A stretch of 64,000 nt of DNA from Acetivibrio sp964564015 (GCA_964564015.1 CAZLZR010000014.1:24788-88787), one strand, 5' to 3'; positions 55,039-64,000 are shown, counted from the stretch's first letter. Notes: generated from the sequence alone by a model not told the origin. Made by a program: numbers and translations.

Positions 55039-55127
55039 CCGGTTCTAAGCGTAATTTGGTCTGTTTTTGCACTTGTTAATTGCTATAACTATTCAATATT
55101 CATAAGAATAGATCACGAAAATCATTA

Positions 55128-55164
55128 AACCGGTAAGGAACATATAATATGTTCCTTACCGGTT
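55128..55164 (-). terminator. Hairpin terminator of the small gene
   Basis: Perfect 18-bp arms with a single central base: AACCGGTAAGGAACATAT and its complement. On the minus strand TTTAATGATTTT follows. It is 73 bases past the stop of the 59-aa gene. Confidence 0.65.
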
Positions 55165-55236
55165 CTGTCTGGTGTACATATATTACGAAAATGCACTCTC
55201 GAAAGTCAACTTAACGATGTAATCATTCCGTCCGTA

Positions 55237-55416
55237 TCAGCCTTCATCCATTGTATTTTTTCTCAGTGTCTTAAAATACTGGTATAGAAGGCTATCCAGC
55301 TGATTCTTAACACTTTCTGCACATTTCCTGTCCGAGTCATAGTTTTCGTCGAAGGAATTAAGAAGCGAGTTTTTTTCCACAATCTCCTCTTTTAACTTCT
55401 GTGTAAAATTATTCAT
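55237..55416 (-). CDS. Small protein of unknown function
   Basis: 59 aa from the ATG at 55416, which has an ideal site, AGGAGGGTTATTA; the frame extends six codons upstream. The protein is charged and helical (TQKLKEEIVEKNSLLNSF, then VKNQLDSLLYQYFKTLRK), with one cysteine and no membrane segment. No family was recognised. A good promoter about 150 bases upstream and a terminator downstream mark it as a single-gene unit. Confidence 0.7.
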   Translation of the reverse strand: MNNFTQKLKEEIVEKNSLLNSFDENYDSDRKCAESVKNQLDSLLYQYFKTLRKNTMDEG

Positions 55417-55900
55417 TAATAACCCTCCTCTCAAACTATACTCCCCTAAGGAATAGCTTAAATTTTACCTTCGGATTTTTCACATGGCTCTTTGGAGTAC
55501 ACAAGGCCGGAAGTGAAAATGTACCAAAGTTGCATTTTCAGCATCCCTGAAATAATTGTCCCCGATTAAAATTATACTATATTTTTCCACTTATCTCAAT
55601 ACATGTAATAATAATTTAATATTCCCACAAACACTATTAGACAAGCACTCTTCTTCTTTCCTTCAGTAAGTTAAAATAAATGCACATTATATATATTCAT
55701 CAGTCTGAAAAATATTACAAAGTAAATTATTTCCGTATGCCTAAGTTAGAGGAACTCGCTAAAATATTCAAGCTTCAGACAGAGAATAAACTCCACCTGA
55801 AGCTTGAAATACATTCTGATTATATAACTTTTAATGCCAATTTCACTCATTATGCCTTTTTACTTCAAGGTATTCCTAGCAATACTGAAAATGCGATTAA
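55417..55900. other. Leader of the small gene and spacer to hsp20
   Basis: 484 bases. It contains the promoter at 55571-55599, a leader of about 148 bases with small inverted repeats (for example GAAAATG/CATTTTC at 55516-55546), and the 3' side of hsp20. A plus-strand frame of 75 codons at 55680-55907 has no ribosome site and was not accepted. Confidence 0.5.
55571..55599 (-). promoter_or_regulatory. Promoter of the small 59-aa gene
   Basis: On the minus strand TTGAGA (55594-55599), a spacer of exactly 17 bases and a perfect TATAAT (55571-55576). Confidence 0.75.
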
Positions 55901-56356
55901 CTACTGAATATCAATTTTATGTGCATTGCGCTTGGTATCCGTCTCCTTCGGTAATGTAACAGTGAGAATTCCATCAGTATATTTAGCTTTTACATCTTCC
56001 GCCTTGATGTTATCTACATAGAAGCTTCTGCTTAATGAACCATACCTTCTTTCTCTCCTGATATAATTTCCCTTGTCTTCATTTACTTCTTCCTTACGAT
56101 CAATTGAAACGGTAAGAACATCATCTCTTAAGTCAAGTTTGATGTCTTCCTTCCTGACACCGGGCATTTCAATATCCACTACATATTCCTTTTCGTTCTC
56201 ACGTATATCGGCTTTAATCTCAGTTGTGGCTGGAAAAGCCCCTCTAAAAAACGGATCATTGAAAAAATCTTCAAATAAACTTCTGCTAACATCCCAAACA
56301 TCTCCTCTTGATGCAATACCATTATTTTTCCTATTATACGGCGTAAGACCGAACAT
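55901..56356 (-). CDS. hsp20: Small heat-shock protein, Hsp20 / alpha-crystallin
   Basis: 151 aa from the ATG at 56356 (GGAGGTGTTTTAT before it; the frame has an earlier ATG that overlaps this site). MFGLTPYNRKN and SLFEDFFNDPFF are the usual start. The alpha-crystallin domain shows EYVVDIEMPGVRKEDIKLDL and the end GILTVTLPK. It holds unfolding proteins in the cytoplasm without ATP. Two CtsR-type operators bracket its promoter, so it should be induced by heat or protein damage. Confidence 0.95.
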   Translation of the reverse strand: MFGLTPYNRKNNGIASRGDVWDVSRSLFEDFFNDPFFRGAFPATTEIKADIRENEKEYVVDIEMPGVRKEDIKLDLRDDVLTVSIDRKEEVNEDKGNYIRRERRYGSLSRSFYVDNIKAEDVKAKYTDGILTVTLPKETDTKRNAHKIDIQ

Positions 56357-56375
56357 ATAAAACACCTCCATGAAC

Positions 56376-56392
56376 TTTGACTTTCTTTGACC
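56376..56392 (-). promoter_or_regulatory. CtsR box, start-proximal
   Basis: On the minus strand GGTCAAA-GAA-AGTCAAA fits the CtsR heptad direct repeat (A/G)GTCAAA-NAN-(A/G)GTCAAA exactly. It lies between the -10 box and the ribosome site of hsp20. Confidence 0.85.
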
Positions 56393-56402
56393 TTACAATA
56401 TA

Positions 56403-56432
56403 TTTATACCACATTTTTTGAACAAAACTCAA
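56403..56432 (-). promoter_or_regulatory. hsp20 promoter
   Basis: On the minus strand TTGAGT (56427-56432), 18 bases and TATAAA (56403-56408). CtsR boxes lie on both sides. Confidence 0.65.
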
Positions 56433-56440
56433 AATTTGAT

Positions 56441-56457
56441 TTTGACCATCTTTGACC
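56441..56457 (-). promoter_or_regulatory. CtsR box, distal
   Basis: On the minus strand GGTCAAA-GAT-GGTCAAA, again an exact match to the heptad repeat, just upstream of the -35 box. Confidence 0.85.
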
Positions 56458-56604
56458 ATTAGGGAAAATTGATTTTATTTACCTGCAATTTCTTTCTATT
56501 TTCATAAGATTTCTAATTCAGTTTATGTTAATGACGTTTGAAATGTGCATTCCTATTGATGGGGGGATTATAACTTAAGCCCTTTTATTTCTTCTTTTTA
56601 AGAA

Positions 56605-57753
56605 TCAATGTACTTTTTTGATGTTCTTTATTATCCACCTTCCGTCAGTTTTTAACAGACTCAACTCTATATTTTCACATTCAAAAGTTGCTTGGTTTTC
56701 TGAAAGTGACTTCTCCTGTATTGAATAATCAAAACTATAGAAAATCAATTCAGCATTAAATTCAGACGCAAAATTGCTATCCAACAAATTTTCAGATGCG
56801 ACTAATTTTATAGTCTCTTCTTTAGGTACCCCAAGAACCATATTTTCTATATAGTTTTGTACTACAAGTTTCGGGTCGGAAGGATGCACAAAACCTTTAT
56901 CATTGTAATAGTAGGACCACTTTCCGGTAGATTTGAACTGCTTTCCGTCCCACTTGTAAGTAGTAGTATATACATGGTTTTGAACATCTGTATAATTCGT
57001 TTCTTCAATAATTTCTTCAACACCGTCACTATCTATGTCTTTCACATAGGCTTCTACTCCGCTGGTTCCAACCCCGGCTCTAATGACCTCACTTGTCTTT
57101 TCATTTTTGTAATCCACAATACAAGCAACTTGACCTATGCCACCTACAGAGACATTGAGCAGTACTTGGCTGGTGCCGTTGCCATATACGTTCACTGTCC
57201 GGAAACCAAATATCTTCCCAACTTTACCATATGACGACAAATCCTCCACAAACTCCAGATTCAGTTCCTCATTTCCAGCAAAAAGCAACACTCTGGTATA
57301 AGGAGCTTCATCGGTTTCACACAGTAGAATAAGCTCCTCATTTCCATCATTGTCTAAATCTTTAAATATATTTTCTTTGGAATTCAAATTGCACCAAGCT
57401 GCTTTTTCTCCAATAATATCAAGATTCTCAAATACTGCACCTCTGAAAAAAACTTCTTCAAACTTTTTTTCAGGAAATATATCTGCTTCAGAAGTATCCT
57501 TGTCCTTGAAGTCAGTATTTTGGGGGCTCGGGGTTATCAATGGAGTATCGCTTGCATTTTTATCTATATAATCACTACTGTTCTGATGGCTCTTACTGGG
57601 TTCTACTTCCGCATAATTATTATTTTTCTCATCTACGGGTATTTTTATATTATTGTTAAGTTTCTCAGAATTACAAGAAGTAAGCATCAGAAGTAGTACT
57701 GCAAAAATTGAAAGTATTGAAACATTGTACCTAAACCATAGCATTTTTTTCAA
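56605..57753 (-). CDS. Lipoprotein with calcium-site-like DxDxDG motifs
   Basis: 382 aa, start TTG at 57753 after GAGGAGGTGTAGCA. Hydrophobic leader and lipobox LTSC near residues 24-27, so it is anchored on the outer face of the membrane. A Ser/Pro/Asn-rich linker follows. The middle shows KDLDNDGNEELILL and DIDSDGVEEIIEE, like the acidic loops of VCBS/FG-GAP-type repeats. The last 90 residues resemble a small alpha-beta domain (KEETIKLVASENLLDS). The function is unknown. Confidence 0.8.
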   Translation of the reverse strand: MKKMLWFRYNVSILSIFAVLLLMLTSCNSEKLNNNIKIPVDEKNNNYAEVEPSKSHQNSSDYIDKNASDTPLITPSPQNTDFKDKDTSEADIFPEKKFEEVFFRGAVFENLDIIGEKAAWCNLNSKENIFKDLDNDGNEELILLCETDEAPYTRVLLFAGNEELNLEFVEDLSSYGKVGKIFGFRTVNVYGNGTSQVLLNVSVGGIGQVACIVDYKNEKTSEVIRAGVGTSGVEAYVKDIDSDGVEEIIEETNYTDVQNHVYTTTYKWDGKQFKSTGKWSYYYNDKGFVHPSDPKLVVQNYIENMVLGVPKEETIKLVASENLLDSNFASEFNAELIFYSFDYSIQEKSLSENQATFECENIELSLLKTDGRWIIKNIKKVH

Positions 57754-57793
57754 TGCTACACCTCCTCAAGTTAACTTCTACACTAATAACTAT

Positions 57794-57822
57794 ATATTAC
57801 CATACTTTGAATCATACATCAA
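57794..57822 (-). promoter_or_regulatory. Promoter of the lipoprotein gene
   Basis: On the minus strand TTGATG (57817-57822), 17 bases, TAATAT (57794-57799), about 40 bases before the TTG start. Confidence 0.6.
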
Positions 57823-57868
57823 CAAACTAACGCACTGTTGGGTGATAAAATACTCCTCATAAAAATAA

Positions 57869-57890
57869 GGCAGCGGAGTTTTCCGCTGCC
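57869..57890 (-). terminator. Terminator of the SLH amidase gene
   Basis: GGCAGCGGA and TCCGCTGCC pair perfectly around four bases. On the minus strand TTATTTTTAT follows. It is 35 bases past the stop codon. Confidence 0.85.
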
Positions 57891-57924
57891 TGCAAAGCTT
57901 TAACAAGTAATTTGTTGCTTACCT

Positions 57925-60900
57925 TTATTTAACTCCTAAATACTCCATAATACCATTAGCTATTTCCCTACCAATATTGTCAATGTTATCAATAATCCAT
58001 TGAACATCTTTCCCATTAGTGTGGAAGGCAACTTCAATAAGGTTGGTTGTTGAATTTATGGAGCTTGTTTCTGCATAGGAGTCACCATCTTTGATGCCCC
58101 TTCTCCAGTTTATACCATCAGGTGTCTTATACTTTTCTGAAACATCATCCGGTCTTATAGACAGAATACGTGCTTCAACTTTTTCTGCCAGTTTTTTACT
58201 CGAAGTATCACCCTTCTTGACATATACCTCCATACCACGAGCCTTAGACTCCCCTGCATTACTATGTATTGCAAAGTGAACCTCTGGCTTCTTGCCATTG
58301 CTGTCTCCAGTTATTTTATTTAGATACGCTTTTTGTGACAACAATCGCCATTCTTTGTTGTTTCTGTATACTGTAATACCGTTTTTCTTAAGAACTTTTT
58401 CTACTTCGTCAGCAATCTCGTTCATACGATCATACTCAATACCATAGTTTCCGACCCCGAGATTATGGATCTGCAGAGACGGGCTAAGGTATACCTTAAA
58501 ACCTGATGGGTCAGCTGGAGGTGTAACAGGATCAGTTGGAACCGTTTCCTCTACAAACTCCCACAAATTTGAGCTATTTAGCTTATACTGTCCCTTTTTT
58601 CCCGCAGGATCTTTAATCTTGAACGTAAACTTTGAATCTTTAAGAAGATCAAGCATAGCCTGATTAACTACCCCTGTGCCACCCTTTAGAGCTTCCTCTA
58701 TCTTGCTGCTGTAAGAAGGATAGTCTCCTTTTCTGGCTTTTAACTGCTGCTGGTAAAGTACTACCAGTGCGTTTGTCAATGACGCAAAATTCTCTGTGTA
58801 GTTTGATACATTGCTCTTTATCATTACCTCAGTTGCAGATGTATCTACCTTTGAGTCCAGAGTTTTCTGGAGTTCCTTTATTTCCGGGCCCTTATCTCCA
58901 CTCTTATAAGGAGGTTTTAACCCGGTTGGTGTTGTGCTACCTCCTGTAGGTTTGAAATCAAGCTGTACGCAAGGTCTATTGCCTTCCCACTTACTCCCAA
59001 CATCCTTGTAACCTTCATTGGTAAGTTTAAAATTACACCCAGGAAGAGTATACCCTGATTTTAGAGGGATTGGATTTGCAAGCAAATACTGGCTGTATTT
59101 TTCTGATATATTTCCTGTACCATTGTTCTTAACCATTTGATTAAACGTATTTTCTACACCAAACCACCATCTGAAATCTGTGGCATATACACCATGGGTG
59201 GTTATATTTGTAATCACTGGTGACCCTGATACAGTCTCATAATCACCCATCTTTGGAGATCTTGAATTCAGATATTGTGCAACCCTTCCCTTACCTTCCT
59301 TAAACTCGTTAACATTTAGAATAGTAGGATAATCTGATTGCTCCAGACCGTCTATAAAGTCTCTATACTTTTCCCCATAATACGCATATGTAGACAATTT
59401 TGCAATTGCCTGACCTTCAGCCGCTCTCTGTACATCGTTTTCAAAGTCAAGATTGGTACCATGCTGTCCGTCCGATGCTTTAATGTCACCATAAGTATTA
59501 AAGCTTCCTGTACCTTCATGGTAAAGAATCGGTATAAGAAGTCTTTCATCAACTTTAAAATCTCTTATCCTATAACTCTGTATGAGATCGTAGAATTTGT
59601 CAGCCTTTTTCTGGTCCCATAAAAGAAGCTCAATTACATATGTTTCCATGGATTCATGGTTTGATTTGAATTCAGATCTTTTACCTTCCAGACTGGATTT
59701 TGCACCGGCTTTGATTTCCTTACTGTAATATTTGTCATATGAGGCTATTAGGTAATTAACAAGAGTGTCAATTTTACCCTGGTTCTCGGAGCACTTTATT
59801 ATACCTTTGGAATTGGAATAATCATGTAGTTTTCTTATTTTGGTATTAAGCGAATTAATCTTATCTGTAAACACCTTGTCGGCATCACTTGAAGACGCCT
59901 TTGAGTAAGCAGTTCCTGTAAGATAAGTAAACTTTTTATCGGCGAAGTTCCATCCGGAATCTTTATTGAAATTATAGTTCCTTGTAACAACACTGCTCTT
60001 TTCTGATCCTTTGAAAACTGCTGCTTTTAATACAACAGATGTATAATCTGATGATTTGATTAAGACTTTACGTATATCGTTATAGACACTAGACAAGGTT
60101 GTCGGTTCAGATCCATCAAGAGTGTATCTTATTACACCTCCACTTACAGTTGTTGACATGGATACAGTAATATCACTACTGTAACTTCCTGATGGTGGAT
60201 TAACTTCAGGTGCAGCTATACTATTTTTCACAAGCACATTATAAACTGAAGTTGTCAAAATAACTTCTCCACTGGCATTCAAACCTAAAACCACAAGCTG
60301 ATAACTCTTATTTGCCAGCTTTGTCGTATCAATGTTTAAAGCATAGTCAGACTTCCCGGAAGTCACAGGGATCTTGTCAAAATAGGTCTCACCAAGGCCA
60401 TATGCTTCCTTTGCATAAACCTGTAAGTATTTAACAACATCCAATTCACCTTGTAGTCTGACATTCAGATTTAATGTTTCGCTTACAACAGCAGTCTTGC
60501 TTGTGTCAATTCCCTTCCATACAAGTTTTCCATCTGCACTAAGCATTAACGTATGTTCTGCAGATTCCACAACTGACCCGTTACTTAATAGTGCTACTAC
60601 TTTGAATACACGTTTCCCAGCATCCAGTATTTTTAAGGTCTTTCCATATCTGTTAACAAACGCAGTTCCCCCATCAAATACGTTTGATTGGTGGTTCAGT
60701 TCAAACTTATCCTTGTAGGCTGAATCGGATAATATCTTTTCAAGAGTAATCCAGCTACCGTTACTTAACTTAAATAGTACGGCAACTTTAGAAACTCGTT
60801 TGCTTCCTACAGGTGAAAACAAGTCAGCACTTATTGTATAACTCTCCCCGGCCTTTCCTTCTCCGGGCACAACAGTTACATTCCTTATCTTTACATCGGA

Positions 60901-63855
60901 ATCTTTTATCACTGGATTGGTGAAATAGCTCCAGGTGCTAACCTTGAGACTACCAATGGATGTGGACTCTTCCTTGTCAAGTTCTACACTATCCGGTAGA
61001 CCATCGGAATCAGTGTCAGTCACCAAGTCCGTTTTTTCCGGGGCTTTTTTCAGTTTAACAACACTCATGTCTGAAAGCCTTACCCATGAACCGTCCAATG
61101 TTACTTCTTTTATTTTCGAACTTAATGTGTTCAATACAGTTGAAAAGTTTGAATAAATATCTGCAAAAAGTCCATCGGTTTCAGTATAAAGCTTTCTGTA
61201 TACTGGCTCGTAGTAATATTCATCCGAAACGACAGACGTGATTATACCTCCGTTGTTAAGCAAAGTTATTTCCTGTTCCATAGTTGTTACATCACTGAAT
61301 CTTGTGCCATCTTTATAGTCTGCATCAGTTAGAAGTATAATAAATTTGTTGGCATTTGGCCTGAAGCCCATTCTTCTTGCTTCTTCCAAAGCGTCAACTG
61401 CAGATTCCGGCCCATCTCCTCCACCATTTACCCATATAGAACTAACTCTATCCTTAAAGGTATTTACATCGGTATACCATCCGCAGTTTATTGTTGATGT
61501 TTTTCCATCTTCATATATATCTTTATAATCTATCAAACCGAACCTGACCTCAACATTCTTGCTCAGCTCTTCTGCAAACATATTTACGTTTCTAATAACA
61601 TTTGCAATTTCGTCTCCCATTGAACCTGTAGAGTCAATGACAAACACAACATCTGCCTTACCTTTATCAATTATTCCGCCTCTCTCATCATCACCGATCA
61701 GAAGGCTTTCAATAAGCTTTTTAATATCCAGTATGCCATAAATGCTGAAGTGACTGGTAGAAGCACTTATTGTACCGTTAACCGGGTCACATATGGTATC
61801 TAGTATAGTAAGCTTTCCTTCTGAAATAGTAAATACCTTCAGGTCGTCAAGGTTGTGTGCTGCCAATGTTTCGGAAGATATTCTGAAGGTTAGCTTTGCT
61901 GATGTAATATTTGCATCACAGGTAATATCAATAGGTGTTCCAATGATCCCTTCAATATTACCTAATTCCGGCATATAAACAACTTCATACACTGCCAGAC
62001 TTACACTTGCATTTGGTGCACCTTCCAGACTTATCAACTCAATTGTATCCGACACAGAAGTTATTCCACTTCCAAAGGCTTTCCTGTACACATTTTGTGT
62101 CACTGTTATTGAACTATCCAGAACTCCTGAAGAGAACGTAAAAGCATTTAAAGGCTCTGTGCCACTTCTAATTTCGTCACCGTCAAGTATTCCATCACCA
62201 TCGGTATCTGGTTCTAGCGGATCTGTTAAATATACTTTCAATTCAGCTCCATCGGTCAATCCATCTGCATCGGTATCCTGGAGCTTAGGATCAGTACCTG
62301 CGTTAAATTCCTCGATATTGCTAAGACCATCTTTGTCCAGATCCATATCCGCATCACGATAAGGATTATCCAGAGTAAACATGCTTGAAGGGTTTGTATC
62401 AAGTTCAATAACTTCATAATAATCACTCAAACCATCTTCATCACTATCTGCCATGAAAGGACTGATATAAAAGGCTCCTTCTATCTCTTCCCCTGGATTG
62501 CCTGCAACTTCCACTTTTGTTATTCCACCTTCTTTTACCGCTATCCATGGACACAATTCTGCAAAATCATTCAAACCATCCCCATCGGTATCATCGCTTA
62601 GTGGATCAGTCAGGTATACTTCTATTTCATCATAATCTGAAAGACCATCTTCGTCGGTATCGGCTTTTGTTCTGGAAGTGCCATATATAACTTCTTCTGT
62701 ATCAAGAAGCCCATCATCATCACTATCAATATTAATACTTACCAGTCGTGTTCCTGTATGTACATTTTTCTTCAAGTCGGTTATAACAATAATTAATTCA
62801 TTTCTATAGCTTGGTAGCTGTAAATCCTTTAATTCGAATTCATAAACTCCGGTACTAGCATTAATTACCTTAAAGTCAGTAATGCTTTTAGTTTCTGATT
62901 TATAATTGCCCTCATCATCAGTATATCCTACTATACAGTCAATTGATTTAATTGATGGAACCTCCATGGTTCTTCCCTTCACACTAACACGGTCTGAGTC
63001 GGTCAGGGTATCCGGTTCAATAAAGTAAATACTACCTTCTTTGAAAGGCGTCGTTGACGGCTTAGGTTGCGCTCCACCCCCGGATGAATTCCCACCGGAT
63101 GAAGTTTCTGAAGTTTGGATAGGCGTTGAAGTGTGGATAGGCGTTGAAGTTGGTGTAGGTGATACAACACTTGTTGGCTGTACTCCGGGTTTGCCATCAT
63201 CACTTTCATCAATAATTATGCCTAAAACTTTTAGGCTCTTTTCAAGCATGCAAAACGCTTCTGCTCTTGTTGCAGAATTAAGCGGCTTGAATGTATTATC
63301 GGGGTAACCGCTTATGATATTATTTTTCTTGCAAAGAGAAACCTGCATATAGAACCAGTCGCTTTCCTTCACATCAGGAAATACATTCTCACCGGTTACA
63401 GACCCTGTATCAAATTTACACAATTTTGAAACAAGCTCAGAAATCTCCGCTCTGCTGATGTTACTTTCCGGCTTGAACGTTCCATTCGGGTAACCTTCAA
63501 CGAGCTCATTACTTGATGCAATATCAATTACGCTTTTGTACCATGCATCGTTTTTGACATCAGAAAAATTTTTCACTTTCCCATTTACGGCTTCAGCCTT
63601 TAGAATTTTAACCATTACGGCAACAAACTCTGCTCTGGTTATATTCCTGTCCGGCTGAATTTTAATACCATCATTGGTTACAACCCCTTTAATGTAACCA
63701 AGATTTACCATGTTGGTAATTTCATCTTTTGCCCAGTGTCCGACAATATCAGAGTAATCTGAACTACTGGTTGTCTGTGAGTAGCAAACAAATGACTGCA
63801 CGCACATCAAAAAGACCAGCATGGTTGAAATACTGACTCTCACAAATCTTTTCAT
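57925..63855 (-). CDS. Giant SLH surface protein with calcium repeats, VWA and cell-wall amidase
   Basis: 1976 aa from the ATG at 63855 (AGGGGAGGAAAAA before it; the frame has an ATG seven codons earlier). Signal peptide, about residues 1-27. Three SLH domains follow (about 33-215; DIVGHWAKDEI, NITRAEFVAVMVK, GYPDNTFKP), then a Pro/Thr/Ser linker. Thrombospondin-3-like DxDxDG repeats (about 375-565; DTDGDGLNDFAE, DTDADGLTDGAE) bind calcium. A VWA domain starts near 735 with FVIDSTGSM. About 1240 is a chitobiase-like YTLDGSEPTT segment; about 1450 ILYHEGTGSFNT is lysozyme-like. The end (about 1785-1976) is an Amidase_3: LSPSLQIHN...GIEYDRM, FAIHSNAGES and NLIEVAFHTN keep the zinc and catalytic residues. 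It is bound to the wall and should cut peptidoglycan. Confidence 0.92.
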   Translation of the reverse strand: MKRFVRVSISTMLVFLMCVQSFVCYSQTTSSSDYSDIVGHWAKDEITNMVNLGYIKGVVTNDGIKIQPDRNITRAEFVAVMVKILKAEAVNGKVKNFSDVKNDAWYKSVIDIASSNELVEGYPNGTFKPESNISRAEISELVSKLCKFDTGSVTGENVFPDVKESDWFYMQVSLCKKNNIISGYPDNTFKPLNSATRAEAFCMLEKSLKVLGIIIDESDDGKPGVQPTSVVSPTPTSTPIHTSTPIQTSETSSGGNSSGGGAQPKPSTTPFKEGSIYFIEPDTLTDSDRVSVKGRTMEVPSIKSIDCIVGYTDDEGNYKSETKSITDFKVINASTGVYEFELKDLQLPSYRNELIIVITDLKKNVHTGTRLVSINIDSDDDGLLDTEEVIYGTSRTKADTDEDGLSDYDEIEVYLTDPLSDDTDGDGLNDFAELCPWIAVKEGGITKVEVAGNPGEEIEGAFYISPFMADSDEDGLSDYYEVIELDTNPSSMFTLDNPYRDADMDLDKDGLSNIEEFNAGTDPKLQDTDADGLTDGAELKVYLTDPLEPDTDGDGILDGDEIRSGTEPLNAFTFSSGVLDSSITVTQNVYRKAFGSGITSVSDTIELISLEGAPNASVSLAVYEVVYMPELGNIEGIIGTPIDITCDANITSAKLTFRISSETLAAHNLDDLKVFTISEGKLTILDTICDPVNGTISASTSHFSIYGILDIKKLIESLLIGDDERGGIIDKGKADVVFVIDSTGSMGDEIANVIRNVNMFAEELSKNVEVRFGLIDYKDIYEDGKTSTINCGWYTDVNTFKDRVSSIWVNGGGDGPESAVDALEEARRMGFRPNANKFIILLTDADYKDGTRFSDVTTMEQEITLLNNGGIITSVVSDEYYYEPVYRKLYTETDGLFADIYSNFSTVLNTLSSKIKEVTLDGSWVRLSDMSVVKLKKAPEKTDLVTDTDSDGLPDSVELDKEESTSIGSLKVSTWSYFTNPVIKDSDVKIRNVTVVPGEGKAGESYTISADLFSPVGSKRVSKVAVLFKLSNGSWITLEKILSDSAYKDKFELNHQSNVFDGGTAFVNRYGKTLKILDAGKRVFKVVALLSNGSVVESAEHTLMLSADGKLVWKGIDTSKTAVVSETLNLNVRLQGELDVVKYLQVYAKEAYGLGETYFDKIPVTSGKSDYALNIDTTKLANKSYQLVVLGLNASGEVILTTSVYNVLVKNSIAAPEVNPPSGSYSSDITVSMSTTVSGGVIRYTLDGSEPTTLSSVYNDIRKVLIKSSDYTSVVLKAAVFKGSEKSSVVTRNYNFNKDSGWNFADKKFTYLTGTAYSKASSSDADKVFTDKINSLNTKIRKLHDYSNSKGIIKCSENQGKIDTLVNYLIASYDKYYSKEIKAGAKSSLEGKRSEFKSNHESMETYVIELLLWDQKKADKFYDLIQSYRIRDFKVDERLLIPILYHEGTGSFNTYGDIKASDGQHGTNLDFENDVQRAAEGQAIAKLSTYAYYGEKYRDFIDGLEQSDYPTILNVNEFKEGKGRVAQYLNSRSPKMGDYETVSGSPVITNITTHGVYATDFRWWFGVENTFNQMVKNNGTGNISEKYSQYLLANPIPLKSGYTLPGCNFKLTNEGYKDVGSKWEGNRPCVQLDFKPTGGSTTPTGLKPPYKSGDKGPEIKELQKTLDSKVDTSATEVMIKSNVSNYTENFASLTNALVVLYQQQLKARKGDYPSYSSKIEEALKGGTGVVNQAMLDLLKDSKFTFKIKDPAGKKGQYKLNSSNLWEFVEETVPTDPVTPPADPSGFKVYLSPSLQIHNLGVGNYGIEYDRMNEIADEVEKVLKKNGITVYRNNKEWRLLSQKAYLNKITGDSNGKKPEVHFAIHSNAGESKARGMEVYVKKGDTSSKKLAEKVEARILSIRPDDVSEKYKTPDGINWRRGIKDGDSYAETSSINSTTNLIEVAFHTNGKDVQWIIDNIDNIGREIANGIMEYLGVK

Positions 63856-63898
63856 TTTTTCCTCCCCTAAAATCAAAATATTTCTAGTTATAATTAAT

Positions 63899-63927
63899 AT
63901 AATATATCATCCAAGTTTAATAGTCAA
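63899..63927 (-). promoter_or_regulatory. Promoter of the SLH amidase gene
   Basis: On the minus strand TTGACT (63922-63927), exactly 17 bases and TATTAT (63899-63904), about 45 bases before the ATG. Confidence 0.75.
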
Positions 63928-64000
63928 TTGAGTTTACCCTACATGGCACGGTAAATTCATGAACACCTTTTTCTATTAATTCTTAATTTAAGAATTTTTT

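Noticed and set aside
55680..55907. 75-codon plus-strand frame opposite the end of hsp20
   Set aside because: No ribosome site or promoter was seen, it runs into the hsp20 3' end on the opposite strand, and the product resembles no family.
63978..63996. Palindrome AATTCTTAA-T-TTAAGAATT followed by T's at the right edge
   Set aside because: It looks like a plus-strand terminator, but it is only A+T pairs without a loop, no plus-strand gene precedes it, and the window ends there.

Overview
The window looks like a low-GC, Gram-positive anaerobe of the Clostridia, most likely a cellulolytic species of the Clostridium thermocellum / Acetivibrio / Ruminiclostridium group. The grounds are an adjacent pair of GH94 phosphorylases whose lengths (811 and 989 aa) and sequence resemble the cellobiose and cellodextrin phosphorylases I remember from C. 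thermocellum, an operator-like site that resembles the GlyR3 operator of that species, an S-layer-homology (SLH) protein together with a CsaB-type pyruvyl transferase, strong AGGAGG ribosome sites, frequent TTG/GTG starts and A+T-rich spacers. The species is inference; no rRNA or tRNA gene was seen.

Layout. 1-5.9 kb: a 1830-aa signalling protein (pseudokinase, AAA/NTPase, TPR, GAF, GGDEF, GAF). 5.9-12.8 kb: cellodextrin and cellobiose phosphorylase on the minus strand with a LacI-type regulator upstream. 12.9-15.9 kb: Rpn-family nuclease, a small glycine-zipper membrane protein, an exported protein. 16.0-19.6 kb: ABC exporter plus histidine kinase/response regulator. 19.7-32.9 kb: a nine-gene minus-strand operon of an ABC-2 transporter, a Gly/Ser/Gln-rich membrane protein, MoxR ATPase, DUF58 protein, two VWA membrane proteins and a LURP-one protein, headed by a large exported membrane protein. 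33.2-36.1 kb: split transketolase and a YitT membrane protein. 36.5-39.6 kb: glycosyltransferase-CsaB fusion and TagA. 39.7-42.3 kb: chemoreceptor. 42.7-54.5 kb: a long minus-strand series from a UbiA-type prenyltransferase, MurJ-like flippase, acetyltransferase, glycosyltransferase and O-antigen-ligase-like protein to nnr, alr and the ndoAI-ndoA toxin-antitoxin pair. 54.6-55.6 kb: unusual foldback elements and a small gene. 55.9-56.5 kb: Hsp20 with two CtsR boxes. 56.6-63.9 kb: a lipoprotein and a 1976-aa SLH / calcium-repeat / VWA / amidase surface protein.

How it fits together. The phosphorylases conserve energy from imported cellodextrins, and the split transketolase belongs to central carbon flow. 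CsaB and TagA would build and pyruvylate the secondary cell-wall polymer on which SLH proteins such as the one at the right end are anchored. The UbiA/MurJ/ligase group is probably cell-surface polysaccharide export.

The least explained items are non-coding: a 202-bp Y-shaped foldback at 54837-55038, a dispersed 3'-end repeat with two good copies and one fragment, a 161-bp imperfect inverted repeat at 36195-36355, and a 27-bp direct repeat flanking a hairpin beside alr. The least explained proteins are the pseudokinase-GGDEF giant, the double-glycine-zipper protein and the MoxR/VWA/ABC operon. All family assignments come from reading motifs; no database search was run.
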